Positions 10,090 through 21,648 of a stretch of DNA of 64,000 bases are shown here, piece after piece. Source of the stretch: Oikopleura dioica (lineage: Eukaryota; Chordata; Appendicularia; Copelata; Oikopleuridae); the NCBI GenBank assembly GCA_907165135.1, contig OU015569.1, positions 8,866,501 through 8,930,500 on the forward strand. The letters run 5' to 3'. The first letter of the stretch is position 1. Each line of letters opens with the position of its first letter. Under the pieces are notes generated by a model. The model was not told where the DNA came from, ran no database searches, and saw nothing but the letters and a program-made list of their open reading frames with translations. Both the position numbers and the translations under genes were made by a program.

Positions 10090-12516
10090 TCAGAAATGCT
10101 CAAACTTCCTTAGAAAATCAAGCTGTTCGTTGTTGAACTTATCCTTGATTTTTAGTAGCCATTTGCCAGCGGCCTTTTCTTTTTCATTTTTCTTCGTCTT
10201 TTCCGTAAAATGAGAAGCGCTCGACCTCATCTTCTTCATTATTTGGTAGTCTTAGCTCGTTCTCTTTACTTTTTTATGTTCTATGTCTTCGTACCTGTTC
10301 TGCTTCTCACATTGTTAAGAGCTTCTTGTTTCGCACGCAGTCTTCCCAACCGTGTCAAATCATAGCTTCGGAGTTTTTCTTTCATCGATATAACAGACTT
10401 TTTGCTGCCTGGTTCTACATGCTGAAAATATTTGTAGTGAAGAGTTAAACAAGGAGTTAGTCTTATCTATTGAGTTATAGGAGCGCTTTAATCGATGAAA
10501 GTTAGTCTGACAAACGTATGGTCGAAATTAGAAGAAAAAGCTCTTTGCGATGCAGAATGTCCATTATGAATGGAAGTAGTGCTGAGCGAGCTATCACCTG
10601 GTTCACTGATAGTCCATTAATCTCAAAGCAAACGATTCTTTAATGGTTTTCAATAAAAGCGAGAAGCGATTCTTAGAAAGAACATTCGGTGAATGTTTTT
10701 TACCAAATGCTTCGGGAATGCAAATTTGATAGCCATTCGGCGAGCCTTAGGAAAAAGTATAGAGAGGGACGAACATTTGTTCGTCTCAAGTTTCAGGCAA
10801 AAAAAGTTTTTTATGATTTTTATTTAGACTTACGTTAACGTCAGCTTGTCGAATTAGACTTTCGTTATTTTTGATAGTGTTGAAATGGGCGCGGGTCATG
10901 TGACGCTTGCCAGATGTCATAAACGTATTCCAACATCCTTCGGCGTGAATGTAATCGGGAAAGTCTATGTCGATTCTTGATCTTTCCAGGGTGGAAGGAG
11001 GTCTGCATTTAACTCGCTCCGAGATGTTTTCCAGCAGCCAGTATAAATATCTTTCAATAGAGTCTCATAATGAGCCGTCTCGGTAATTATTTAATTTTCC
11101 GGTAGATGCAAATATCTTTATGTTCGTGAGCTCAATTCCTAAGTTGAAATTTGTAACTAATAAGCTCATCGTCTGTCTTGCATTTAGAAGTATTATTTAG
11201 CTGATGCATTGTCGTGAACGGCCTGTTGTGTCGCTTTCCTCGAAAATTGAACAGGCCAACAGTATTCACTCCTTTCCGCCATCTAGTGTTCGCTTTCATT
11301 CCCGTATTCGTGTCTGCTGCACGATATAACTGATCCATGCAGCTACTACCACAGCGGACAGGCGACTGTACCTGCCGTCGAAAAGAGCTCAAATGCTGGC
11401 TTCATTCAGTTTCAAAAGGTCTGCTAAGTAGATATTTTCGGACATTTGAAACTTTTCTAAGAAGATTTTGCTCATTCTTGCCGGAGCTGAAAACAGTTTA
11501 ATCTGTTTAAATCAAACAGTGACAATGTAAGAAAAGGTGTCAGCTTGTTCGAGATGACAATGGCAAAATCCCGATTAGCACACGCACCGGATTTCCGACT
11601 GAATGAGAGAACTCGTTTTCTCACGCCTCTTTCGCGATTTTGCAGAGGCAGGTAATTCAATTGAGGGCTCGTAGTCCGCTTCAGTCGCATTTTCTTCTTC
11701 TTCCAATTCTAACGCAAGGCTTCGTCGGATGAGCTGAGGGAGAAATGGAATAAAAATAAGTTTTTCTTACTTTGGGTGTATGCATTTCAGTTTTTCCGAC
11801 GGGATCATAAGCTTTGCCTAGCGGACTTGCCCAAGCCTGGAATCTCTGTTGGCGGTATCTTCTCGCCCAGGTATCTAAAACTCAACTCGTGCTCTATCAT
11901 TTCCGTTCCTACCCGCCTTCTCCATCGCAGAATCTTCAGCTGTCAGTTTATCACTTCCTTTGTCGACTTTAGAATTTCATCTCAAGGTCATCTTCGGCAC
12001 TATTTATTCAATTAAAATAATATCTCCAATTGAAGCACGGTTGCTTTCTGATCGCTCTATAAAATACAAGTTCAGGTGTGACCTTTACTTATAATATTGT
12101 CCTTAGTGACGCCAAGAGAAGAAGAATCGCCTGAGACAAGAATCCACTGGATCAACTCGCGAGCGCGTTTCCGAATGTTAGCTCGGTAATTATCTAAATG
12201 ACATTAGATCGTTCAAAAAAGAGTCCACGTACCAGATTGCATTTGCGCTTCATCGGCATTTCCCCCAAGATCTAAGGTTTATTACATTGTTAAAGCGTCA
12301 AATTTAAAAATTCCTGATTTATTCTTAACCTGTCACGATCGCGCAAAGCGATGACCTGGAGAGAAGATTCAGAACGGTTTCGTACTGTAATAGCCTCTCA
12401 TTTGTGTCTGTCGCGTAGTTTTGAATTGTGCACTTTCGCCATTTTTCATCAGGTTTCCGTCTTCGATGAATTCTTTTATAAATTTTGAAGCAATCGTTCA
12501 CCTTATGAAAAAGCAT
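10090..12516 (-). CDS. multi-exon coding region, product not recognised (one gene or two)
   Basis: Phase-compatible minus-strand exons can be read through this stretch. At the 5' end MLFHKVNDCFKIYKRI... runs to LLSRSSLCAIVT, then over a short intron to DLGGNADEAQMQ and over a 39-bp intron to NYRANIRKRARELIQW. The middle exons carry an acidic/basic stretch (LELEEEENATEADYEP, AKSRKRREK) joined in phase to SGKNEQNLLRKV. Then come ERYLYWLLENISERVKC and IDIDFPDYIHAEGCW. The last two exons (KLRSYDLTRLGRLRAKQEAL; KWLLKIKDKFNNEQLDFL) end at a stop at 10090. An in-frame TGA near 11425 and an AATAAA near 12015 mean the join between halves is unproven. It may be two genes. No domain recognised. Confidence 0.4.
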
Positions 12517-12893
12517 TCATTCACTTTGAGGCGGCTGATTTTCACGTGGTGTGTCTCTGGAAAAATAAGCAAATTCTGGCGTCCATCTTTTGCATGCACC
12601 CAGCGAAGTTTATGCGCCTTTTTTCGAAAATAAATAGCTGCTCCTATCACTTGATAGTAACCCTATTATTTATCTGTTTTAATTTCGGAACTGACCCAAC
12701 CGCGTTTTTCTCGAGACTCCATCAAGGATTTTTTTTCTATTTTTACGGCACGACTCCTTCAATCGCGCATATGTAAATGATACTACCTATTGTTCGTTCT
12801 TGCAACCAACAAATTGTCATCATGACAGCAAAAGATTCTTTCTAACTTTATTTTTTACAGTTATTTCAAAGCTACAGAGAAATAAAATAGAGA
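12517..12893. other. spacer between two minus-strand genes
   Basis: No gene supported. A poly(A)-type AATAAA on the minus strand near 12850 fits the 3' end of the acidic-protein gene at 12894. Confidence 0.3.
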
Positions 12894-13924
12894 CTATTCA
12901 ACGTACGAGAAACAACTCCAATCATCGTCGCCCATTGACTTGGCTTCACCACCAGTCTGAATTTTTGAGTATTTGGTCTGTATTATTGCTGAGCGCTTAC
13001 TTCGTCGTCCGTACCACCTGAGCACTCTTCCCCGCTCTGATAGAGTTTCTTGCCGACTCTTAGCTCGGTGAGACTGTCGGAGAACTCATCAAACAAGTCC
13101 TGGTCGTCTTGATCCTGACTTCGCTCGCTTCCGTCCTCTTTATTCCCTCCTTGATTGTCATTGTTATCGTCATCCAGAACATCTGAATTAAAATCATCTT
13201 CAGCTTCTTCGGCAGAAAGGAAATCTTCATTGAAGTCATCCGCATCGTCGTCATCTTCGTCTTCGTCTGGCGAATCGCCTTCGTAGGTGTTCAGACAGAA
13301 TAAACTTCGGAGCAAAGTTATTTTCTGACACTATCCTGCTCCATCATCAGATCCTCCGAGCTCCACATTTTCATCGTCATCGTTTTCATCATCTAAACAG
13401 TAAAGATTTTCTGTCGAAATTTTTGAACGGTGAAACAACGATGAAAACATATAGATAATACACACAGAAGTGGTTAAATGGAAGCCGCGATTGATTTCCC
13501 ACAAAGGATTTTCATCAATTTTCATCCCTAAGGGGGATTAAAAATTCGAATCTCTTTTTGAAATTTCAAAATTTGCAATAATTTTAAAATTCTTGGAGGG
13601 AAGACCTGAGTCGGCATCGGCACCACTCGCATTCGATTTCTCCTCTTTGCGAACAAAGAGCAATCGAAGGATCGCGTCAAGAAAGCTCGGATTGACTAAT
13701 TTATACCGTAGAAAAACGTGGAAAAGTTCAATACGCAGTGTCATGAAACATATTAAAAAGAGTGAGATAATGGAGTAAATACTTCCTACCTCCTTGGGAA
13801 GAGTCGTCAAATGAGTTGTCTGTTGATGAGCCTCCAGAAGAAGAAGAGTCAGAATTGAAACTATCGTCTGCCATACAGCCAAAGCACTGCGTCCAGATGG
13901 ACTGATGGTGGTCTTTCTCTTCAC
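12894..13924 (-). CDS. very acidic, low-complexity protein; function unknown
   Basis: Exons on the minus strand encode strongly acidic sequence. An upstream exon (about 13790-13924) reads Ser/Asp-rich (ADDSFNSDSSSSGGSS). An exon near 13332-13393 reads DDENDDDENVELGG. The main exon (13001 to about 13278) reads GDSPDEDEDDDDADDFNEDF and beyond. After a 44-bp GT-AG intron (12957-13000) a last exon ends ...KSMGDDDWSCFSYVE at 12894. The junction between the last two acidic exons works in phase as a GA-AG intron or as a 27-bp GT-AG one; I cannot decide. A 5' exon beginning MCAQRDIITTDK near 14060 may belong to it. Acidic tracts suggest a nuclear or chaperone-like role, an inference only. Confidence 0.5.
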
Positions 13925-14241
13925 GATTCTTGCTTAATCAGCTCAATTTTTTTCTTTATAAGAGTGCTTATTTCCCCTGAAAAATAAAGGCAACAATCCT
14001 TTGAAGATACATAAACAAGCTTTGAACTAGATTCCTTTGTCGGTGGTGATGATGTCGCGTTGGGCACACATCTTCCACTTGACGAGTACTAAAACGGCTA
14101 TTATTCTAAAAACAAAACTTATGTGGTGTTTTCGCACGTGGCTTCCAATTAACGGTAGTTTTCCGTATCAGCACTTGCAGTGATAGAAAGAGTGCACTTC
14201 CTTATCCGAATTCCATGCACTTTGTGGAAGCTATTGCTACT

Positions 14242-14663
14242 TTAGAGCACTTTTTGAATTATCGTATTCGATGTTTTATTTACGGTTTGGTACCAAAATG
14301 ATGGCCGCGACCTAAGGATTCTAATATCATACCGCGATACGGAATTTTCATGTTGTTCGGAGGTTTTGGGCATTTTTCTTTCATGACTTGCATCTTCTGA
14401 GCGGCCAAACTTGCAGGGCAAAACGCACTCCACTACTTCTGTTTGCCCAGATTGGCAGAGAAGAATGTGTTTGTGCGGCTGTTAAAGGCTTTGCTTACAG
14501 TAAAGGAATCTTTACTTTTTGAACGAGTGGAAGATAAAAGCTTTTCCTTGACGAAAATGGCATGTCGTTCTATTTTCTCGTCCAGTTGATGAGATTTCAC
14601 CGAGGGCTTAGTTCGGGGTGGCTTCGGCTGGGTGATATTTTGTCTGCGCCTCTTATTAAACAA
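14242..14663 (-). CDS. possible short basic protein gene
   Basis: An ATG-started frame at 14663 gives a Lys/Arg/Ser-rich sequence (MFNKRRRQNITQPKPPRTK, then KLLSSTRSKSKDSF) to a stop at 14433. An overlapping second frame continues 63 codons to 14242. The two might be joined by an intron, but the best GT-AG candidate ends in an immediate stop. Codon composition is plausible; I do not recognise a family and cannot settle the structure. Confidence 0.25.
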
Positions 14664-15197
14664 TCGGAATCGACCCCGGAGCCACGGTAATTATAGAAAA
14701 TATCACGTTTCTTTTTCGGAACTTCATTTTGGGTTTCATTAATGCTAGGACTCCTTTACTTTAAGTACTATGAGCAAGGATTATTGAGACCCTTTCCTTC
14801 TGGGTACAAAGTTGAGGAAGAAGTGCAGGAATCTTTAAGGATATAAGCTTTTAGAAATTATAGGCCATGGAATTCTAACAGATAAGTCTTATCCCTTTCC
14901 GAGCCAAAACTTGATCCACGTTCGACAATTTACAAAATCATCACAATTATGGATTTCCTCAAAATCCAGGATTACCGCTGCATTTTAAACGCACACCTCC
15001 TTCTACGAATATTTGAAACGTTCTTATTAAATTATATAAATTATTTGAGGTTAACTTGTGGAACCTGTCCTTGAGGTGCACGCTTCGCTCGCTTTTTCTT
15101 TGTTCAATTTTCTCTTAACATTTCGAAATTGAAAATATACTGTAATAATTACTGGTAAATGATGACATCTTGTCAATAAAACGAACTCATGTTATCA
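14664..15197. other. intergenic, nothing recognised
   Basis: AT-rich, with no gene, RNA or repeat I can support. Confidence 0.3.
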
Positions 15198-16045
15198 TTA
15201 CAGCGTATTTTGCACAATAAAATGCGGATTATTCCCTTTTACATACCATTCAGATGTCATTACTGAGAACTTATTACCTAGTTTCTGTTCATTTTTTCTC
15301 TCGCTCGGAATTAGAGGATCCATTTCGTCATTTTCACAGACGATAGGGTTATCGCTTGGAAGGTTAGTCGAGGCAGAAGTTGAGGAATGTGGCTCCAGAA
15401 TGTCCTCAAGAAGAGTCGATTTATTCTGATAAGCATGTTTCTCACGCAGCGCAGCCGGATAGAAACGTGAGAATCGAGAAGAAAAGACGTTTTCGCCGTG
15501 GAGTACACGTTGAAGAGTTAAAATTCTAAAGCGATCATTTAGAATTTCCAAAAGCCGAATCCAATGAAGAAGGGTGCTCTATCATCGCCTGTATGACCAC
15601 AAGTCAATTTTTCCAAGAATAAACTCAAGCTAATGAAAGTTCCTCGTCAGCTCGAAAACTTGGAACATAAAATCTCGGTTGAGTTCTTGACCAAATAATC
15701 GACCGAGGCTGGCAAGTCCGCGGTCTCGACGTGTCCATACCGGTGAGTATTGCGATGAAGATAAACATTCAGCGGGCTTTTGCTGCAACTCTTTGGCTGA
15801 AACAAAGTCGATTAGACTTATGAAACATTCGTTCAAATAAAGCTTTCTTTCGCTTCTGATAAGTACCTGCGCGCTTATTACCGCCATCGCGATGGGCAAT
15901 TAACGATTTTTGAGAATTTTGTATTACGGAAGTATTCGCCTCAGATATGTCGCATCTCTCAGCTCAAAATGCAGTTTGGGTTGTTCGTCAATCGCTTTAG
16001 GTTTACGTAATGTCTTTTTTTGTCTGGGCTCAGTAATTTATCCCG
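15198..16045 (-). CDS. unrecognised protein, 3' part of a multi-exon gene
   Basis: Three exons agree in phase: 15928 to about 16045 (KPKAIDEQPKLHFELRDATYL), 15660-15873 (QVLIRSERKLYLNECFISL, then SLGRLFGQELNRDFMFQ) and 15198-15578 (STLLHWIRLLEILNDRFRIL, then ENDEMDPLIPSERK). Introns 15579-15659 and 15874-15927 are GT-AG. The 5' end runs upstream and is not resolved. The central part is rich in Leu/Phe/Arg and reads like a globular helical domain; the C-terminal third is polar. I do not recognise the family. Confidence 0.5.
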
Positions 16046-16714
16046 CAGACCTTTCTTCCTTCGCTTGTAAGAATTATTCGTAAGAAATGGATTTATTCTC
16101 TATTCTCTGTGATATAATTCCAGAAAAGCAAGAGAGGCTTGAGTTAATCCTGCCAAAGCGCACACATCAGTTCCAAATTAATTTTCCTAATTGCGCCTCT
16201 TCATCATAAATCACATCCCTTGATTACATTTTTCCTTCGCGCGCAGAAAAATTAAGAAGGAGGATTAATCAAAGATTTCAGATCTGAAAAGGGATTATTC
16301 TTCTGTAACGGAACAAATTTTAAAAGATCATTTCACTCGCTGATTTACTGTAACAGTGGATCATTGACGTTTACAACGAGTAGCAGAATCATCTTGAAGG
16401 CTCTCAAGTTGATGACATTAAAACCCAGCAAAATTATGGCCTTCCCAGATTTGGGGCAGAATTATCAGCGATGGACACAATTAGAGAATGAAAAACGCAT
16501 AAATTCTTACCAGCGCTGAAAGCTATAATTATCCAATGATGAGAAGAAAAAAGTGCGCACATTTGCGCGCCGAAATCGTGAAAATTTAGGTGGCGCTCGC
16601 TCGCTAAGCACGGCGCGTAAAAACGCTCGTCCCGTAAAGCTCGACAGCACTGAGCGAACTTTGATTTCGATTCACAGAGATTTAGAAAGTCGAAGAAAAT
16701 ATTCAAAAGACAGA

Positions 16715-17888
16715 ATGACGAGAAGAATTCTAGCCCTTTTTGGACTAGCAAATGCTCTTGAAAACATGACTGATTACGACAATTACGATGAAGAGCGCGC
16801 TTCCAATAGATATCTGATGGATTCTCCGATCTGCCAATCTGTAGAAGACTGCGCTAATCTTGAAGGTAAGAAAGAAAGTTTCGGTTTATTTGACTTTTAT
16901 GTAGGATGCGATGGAGCTCTGTTCACAAATTCGCAAGGGACAATTCAAATCTCTGATTATAAAAGCCGATTCAACTGTCGATGGGAAATCAAAGCTTCTC
17001 CAGGCCAGCATATTTCGGTAACAAAAATAATTGAAATAACGGAAAACCTCTACTTGTGCGCACTTTAAGTTTTCTTTGCTGATATCAATTTTGTTTAGAT
17101 CGTGGTAGAAGAAGGCGCTTTCTTTGGAATCGAACACAATGCTGCATGCGGGAGCGATGGCCTTAAAATTCACGGTCAAGAAAATGAAGAACTTGTTGGA
17201 TTCGGGCGTCTCTGCTCTTCTTTGACTTCGGCGACGAAACCATACAACGGAATGGCAGCTTATAAGACTAAGGGCGGAGAAAAAATTCAATCGAAGCTCT
17301 TCAGAAACTGGCTTGAGCTAGATTCGGATCATTTGGTCATCGGTTTTGACACGGATCAGAATAATGAAGGTGCTGGTTTTATTTTGCGTTGGAGATTCGA
17401 CGATGCAGGCACAACGACAGCTCCAGAAACAACGACATCATATCCTCTAGTACCTGCAGTCGTAAGTTTAAAAGCATTTATAGTAATTTTGATTTATTTG
17501 TTAGGAAGTTCTTACGGCTTTCGAGAACGATTTGGAAGAGGTCTTCACGGAAATCATTCATTCTGATCGCCATGAGCTGGCTAATCGCCACTTGGAACAA
17601 CTTCTTAGTCGATTTCAGTCTGGAATTAGTCGATGTCCTAATGGAGACCAAAGCACCCGTGAAGTTAGAGGCCCCGATCCAGCAGTATTCGACCCAATCG
17701 ACATTGACGGAATAGAGGCAGAGTGGAACCGATTTAACTCTGAGCTCCTTGATGGCTGCGAACTCGCATACATGGTCAACAACGGCATGGACTACTGGAA
17801 CACAAGCTGGCCTCGCCGCATTCGCCGATTTATGGACAGGTTACGCCGACACATGGGACTCGACGAGCTCGGTCTGCACAATGCATAA
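16715..17888 (+). CDS. secreted CUB-domain protein with a helical C-terminal region
   Basis: Four exons give 337 codons (336 aa): 16715-16865, 16905-17017, 17099-17461, 17505-17888, all GT-AG. The ATG at 16715 opens a signal peptide, MTRRILALFGLANA. A CUB-like domain follows (about residues 45-190), with Cys pairs in CDGALFTN...FNCRWEIKASPG and NAACGSDGLKIHG, closing with the beta-strand GAGFILRWRF. A Thr-rich linker (TTTAPETTTSYP) leads to a charged, probably helical C terminus rich in Arg, Glu and Asp (RRFMDRLRRHMGLDELGLHNA). CUB domains mediate extracellular protein or carbohydrate binding. The tail is not a domain I recognise and there is no membrane anchor. Confidence 0.8.
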
Positions 17889-18156
17889 TTCACTTACTGT
17901 CAACTGAGTTCTTAAAACTCATAAGTTCTGTATAAATTATGTGATAAAATAAATTACAATATTTTTCAAATATATTTCTTCACTGTGAATGCAAAAGGTG
18001 AGATACAAGATTTTAAGTCTCCCCCAAGCGAAGAATTGGATAACCCTGAGACTACCTAGAATCGATGTTCCGGTATTTGTAAAGTTCGAGGAGGCGCCAT
18101 TCCCTCGCTTTATATAAGACCTTCGAAAAAAGTCAAGACGAGTCCGATGTCTTAGA

Positions 18157-18329
18157 ATGAGAGTTTTTCTTCTACTTGTATCTTGCATTCTCGCTGCCAA
18201 GGGTATATTCCATTACTTCAGCAGAAATATAATGATGTAAAAGTTAAAGGGCCGCTGACCCGAATCCGGAAGTCGACGAAAGCAGCGAGAGAATGGATCG
18301 ATGAGAACCTGCAAGGATTCAAAAGATAG
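18157..18329 (+). CDS. possible 41-aa secreted peptide, or first exons of the downstream gene
   Basis: Exon 18157-18202 encodes a good signal peptide (MRVFLLLVSCILAAK). Joined over a 47-bp GT-AG intron to 18250-18329 it gives exactly 42 codons ending ...RIRKSTKAAREWIDENLQGF-KR-stop. The C terminus is basic and helical. The second exon overlaps, in another frame, the start of the next gene model. The alternative is that the signal exon splices to a different acceptor (near 18290) and belongs to that gene. I cannot choose from sequence. Confidence 0.3.
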
Positions 18330-18925
18330 AGAAAACTCGCAGGGTGCTCAGAAGATGGGAAACCAACGTGCTTGTAGGTCTACGAGATATTTTGACAGTT
18401 CAGCTATTCGATTCCGACAAGAACAGCTGAGGCACTTCGAAGTTTTAAACTCAATTATTTCGAAACGTTCAATCAAACATGTTCAAAAAACCAGAAGAAA
18501 AAACACGCATCGATCAAATAAATAGAGCCCGAATGACCGAATTTGACTTTTACATTTCAGTCTGTATTTGATGATGAAGGAACAGTGAAATGCACAGCGC
18601 GAAAAAATGACAACAGCGAGTCAATCAATCGGAAACTGTCGACACGATTTGTCGATGATTACGTCGAACTCGATTTCGAGAACGACGAGGAAGAGTCAAT
18701 ATCGTCACGGCGATGGCCACAGAATCCCACGTTGCAGATTTACAGAGTAAGAAGCAATAAAATAGATATGATGCGACTGTCTTAATTAAGCTTGGCCGGA
18801 ATCTCCGCCGAATAGGTGCTGACTACCTCCAGCACTGCCGCCGTTTTGCCAAGTATCACCTTTTGACAAGAAAGCTCGAACGTCACCTACTCAGTGGTCT
18901 CGCAGTTGTTTCAAAGACTGACTAG
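18301..18925 (+). CDS. protein with a BH3-like motif (candidate BH3-only / Bcl-2-family member)
   Basis: The best-supported exons are 18561-18746 (62 codons, acidic, VELDFENDEEESISS) and 18791-18925 (45 codons to the stop), joined over a 44-bp GT-AG intron in phase. The last exon opens LGRNLRRIGADYLQHC, which aligns closely with the BH3 helix of Bim (IAQELRRIGDEFNAYY): hydrophobic, x3, L-R-R-I-G, then acidic and aromatic. The Asp that normally follows Gly is Ala here, with Asp one position later. Upstream, an ATG at 18301 opens a basic frame (MRTCKDSKDRENSQ) whose donor is uncertain. There is no BH1/BH2 region or membrane tail. If real it would act by binding Bcl-2-like proteins; this is inference from one motif. 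Confidence 0.5.
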
Positions 18926-19451
18926 CTTTCTGCAAACACTATTTCGCAACTTTTTTTATGCATTTTTAAGCTGTATAACTTTTGATGTTCCATGAGACTT
19001 AACGTGGTGAAGCACGAAATTCTTGGTCATTGATTCTTGCTGCATTGACGTTTTATTAAAGAAAGAATGAAAAATGAATTTATGAAAACAGCTAAAGCCA
19101 TGGAAGGAGAATGAGTTTATTTTTGAAAAGAACCTCTGTGGTAAAATAACCGAGGCTTACTACTAGCCACAGAGAACGTAGCGATAAGTGGGCTGTATAT
19201 ACAGCAATTTAGCGCCAGCGATATATCTGCCATCGTCGAAGATTCTGCCGAATTTGAAAATTTTTTTGCAAAAAGAAATAGAAATATTTTAAAATAGTAA
19301 TTCTGAAAGAAAATGAAAAACGTGTGAAAACACTCGATAAAAATATCGTTAAGCACCGTCGTTAGGGGGAGGAACAGCTCAGTGCACATAGCAACCAACT
19401 TTCTCTGAAGACAGAAGGGAACTGTTATTGAAGCGAGAGAAGTAGAAAAAA
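18926..19451. other. spacer upstream of tektin
   Basis: No supportable gene. A 93-codon minus-strand frame (19117-19398) is Phe-rich from AT-rich DNA and looks spurious. An in-frame stop just before 19452 supports the tektin start. Confidence 0.35.
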
Positions 19452-21197
19452 ATGAAGTACTCGATTCACCAGTGGAATCAACACAATAATGCCAAAATTC
19501 AGCACGCTCAGCGGGCGAGAACGATTGGTAAGTAGATTTATCATTTATCGCTTTGAAAATAATAGATAACTGTTCTCCTTTGACAAATGTGCTCGAGAAA
19601 ATTCTGTCTCACGAAAATTTTGATACATGCACGTTTGTTTTTAATCGTGTTTTTTAAAGTCGAGGATTTGCGAGATGAAGCGGCTCGAGCCCTAGAAGAA
19701 ACGGCTAAACACACAAGAAATACCCAGCGCGCTGTAACCACGCGGCTGGACCAGCGGGTCCAAAAGGTCGATCACTGGCAGGGCGAGATTGAGAACAAGC
19801 TTCACGAACTCAACAATGAAATCGACACGCTGCTAAATCTTAAGGTCAGCTTTTGGTCAAGCGTCTAAATTTCGTGATTAAAATTATGGGGGTTAACGTA
19901 TTATCAAGGACACAGTCGCCGAAGCACTTAAAGCCACTGTTGAACCGGTGAAGATTAACCGTCACTGTCAAGCATTGAGGTATCTTTACAGATCTCTTTC
20001 AAGAATAAACATTTTCCCAGAGAGCAGCGAACAGATGTCGACAATGTCCATGATGTCGTCGAAAAAGATCTTGCAAAAGAAATAGACGTTATTCTCTCAT
20101 CTAGTGATATTCTCAGCGACTGCATTGATCAAATCACGGAGCAAATAAGAAAGAACCGCTCTGCCAGATACCACCTAGAAAAAGTATAGTCTCCAAAAAG
20201 CCAACAGCTTTCAAATAAATTTCAGGACCAAAAAGACAAACTAACGGCCCATAGAATCGACGACGAAGCTCAGCAGCTCCACAACAACTCGAAAAATGCT
20301 CAGCGTGTAAGTTACCTGGATAGTTTCGAATTCATTCGGAGAATCACGAGTAACAGTTTTTATAGCGTCCAATGACTGCAAAAGTCACTTTGGATGGATA
20401 CTCCACACCATCGCAATGGCAAAATTTTACAGAAGTGAACGTAGCAAAGGCAGAAAAAGAAAGAGACAACTCTCGAGATCTCCGAGGAGTTGTTGAGGGG
20501 ATTCTTCGACGAACGACAGGTAAATTATAGTTTTGATAATTGACGACGATAACTGTTTTCAAAAGAGAATATGACTGAAGCGAACCGCAAAACGTCCTTC
20601 CAATTCAGCGAGCGCGTCAAAGAGACCAAGATCGCGAAAAAAAAGATGACGAATGAGCTTGATCTAGTGATGAAGGAGGTGAGCGAGCTCGAGAAGTCAA
20701 TTCTTGACTTGGAGCAAGGCATCAAGGCGAAAGAAGGCTCGCTGATGGTTTGCGGTAAAATAACGACATTAACTTCGCTTTGGCAACATTGAGTTTAGAA
20801 ACAAGAATGGAGATGCGCCAGGGGCGGCCGAACTATGAGTACTGCGTGGATCAGCCGCATAAGCAGCTTCGAGCCGAGAATAAGGAAATCAACGAAAATA
20901 TTAATCGGTCGGTTATTTGGAATGATTTTTCGCTAAGTCATATTTAGCCTGGTGGAGCTGCTTCACGGTGCCACCGTGCAGATGAAAGACCTCAAGCGAC
21001 AGCAACTTGAGCTCCAGGAAGAGATCAAGATCAAAGAAAACACAATTTACATTGGTAAGAGCTTAGCGAAGCGGCGGGGTGTAGCAAATTTTAGATTCAC
21101 AAAAAGCACCAAAAACGTCAAAAACTTTATGAAACTGTTTTTAGATGAAGTTTGCTGCATTGCTGAGAGGGAATCGATAAGCTTCAAGTTTTTCTAG
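19452..21197 (+). CDS. tektin (axonemal filament protein)
   Basis: Ten exons sum to 396 codons (395 aa): 19452-19527, 19660-19844, 19909-19979, 20021-20183, 20226-20306, 20366-20519, 20566-20754, 20799-20907, 20948-21054, 21145-21197. Tektins are coiled-coil proteins inside ciliary and sperm-tail doublet microtubules. The tektin signature appears as GRPNYEYCVDQPHKQL; the family consensus is RPNVELCRD. The rest is heptad-rich helix with typical stretches (RLDQRVQKVDHWQGEIENKL; IKIKENTIYID). The length is near the usual 390-450 aa. The ATG at 19452 follows an in-frame stop. The C-terminal exon (CCIAERESISFKFF) differs from typical tektins, which end near SLYIDxxKC. Subtype (1-5) was not assigned. 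Confidence 0.93.
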
Positions 21198-21648
21198 TTT
21201 CAGTCAGCTCCGACCCTGTTTGTACCTTGTATTAGCGTATTTGTGAAAATATAAACTCGAAAATTTTTTTTGCGTTGAACATTTTTGAACACGAGAAAGT
21301 TAAATAACAATTTGACTCTCTAACAGTTAATATTTAAAGATTTCTTAAAAATAATCATCCAGTGGTGATTACTCTGAGCAAAAGGATGAGAGATGAGAAT
21401 ATTTTAAAATCATCAGTGACTAGGCAAGGCCGAGAATAAAACCTCAGAATAAAAGATCAGAAGCATGAATCCGTGGGAGTTTCGCTGAATCATGGACATT
21501 TACTTTGATAAATAACAAATTTCAATTGTCCGAAGTTACGATGCGTGAACGTGAAAGTGCACCTAATTATCCCAATCACAACGGAAAAGCTATTTAAATG
21601 TCCCTATTTTTTATTCAAGTATCAGTTAAGAGACAACTCGACAGAGAA
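21198..21648. other. tektin 3' flank and protease promoter
   Basis: No gene. It holds the short spacer and the region directly upstream of the trypsin-like gene. Confidence 0.3.

Noticed and set aside
11776-12015. 79-codon plus-strand frame opposite the 10-12.5 kb gene
   Set aside because: Minus-strand exons with matching phases explain the same bases better, although neither reading matches a family I know.
17389-17715. Second plus-strand frame over the CUB gene
   Set aside because: Shadow of exons 3-4; it contains the intron and has no CUB residues.
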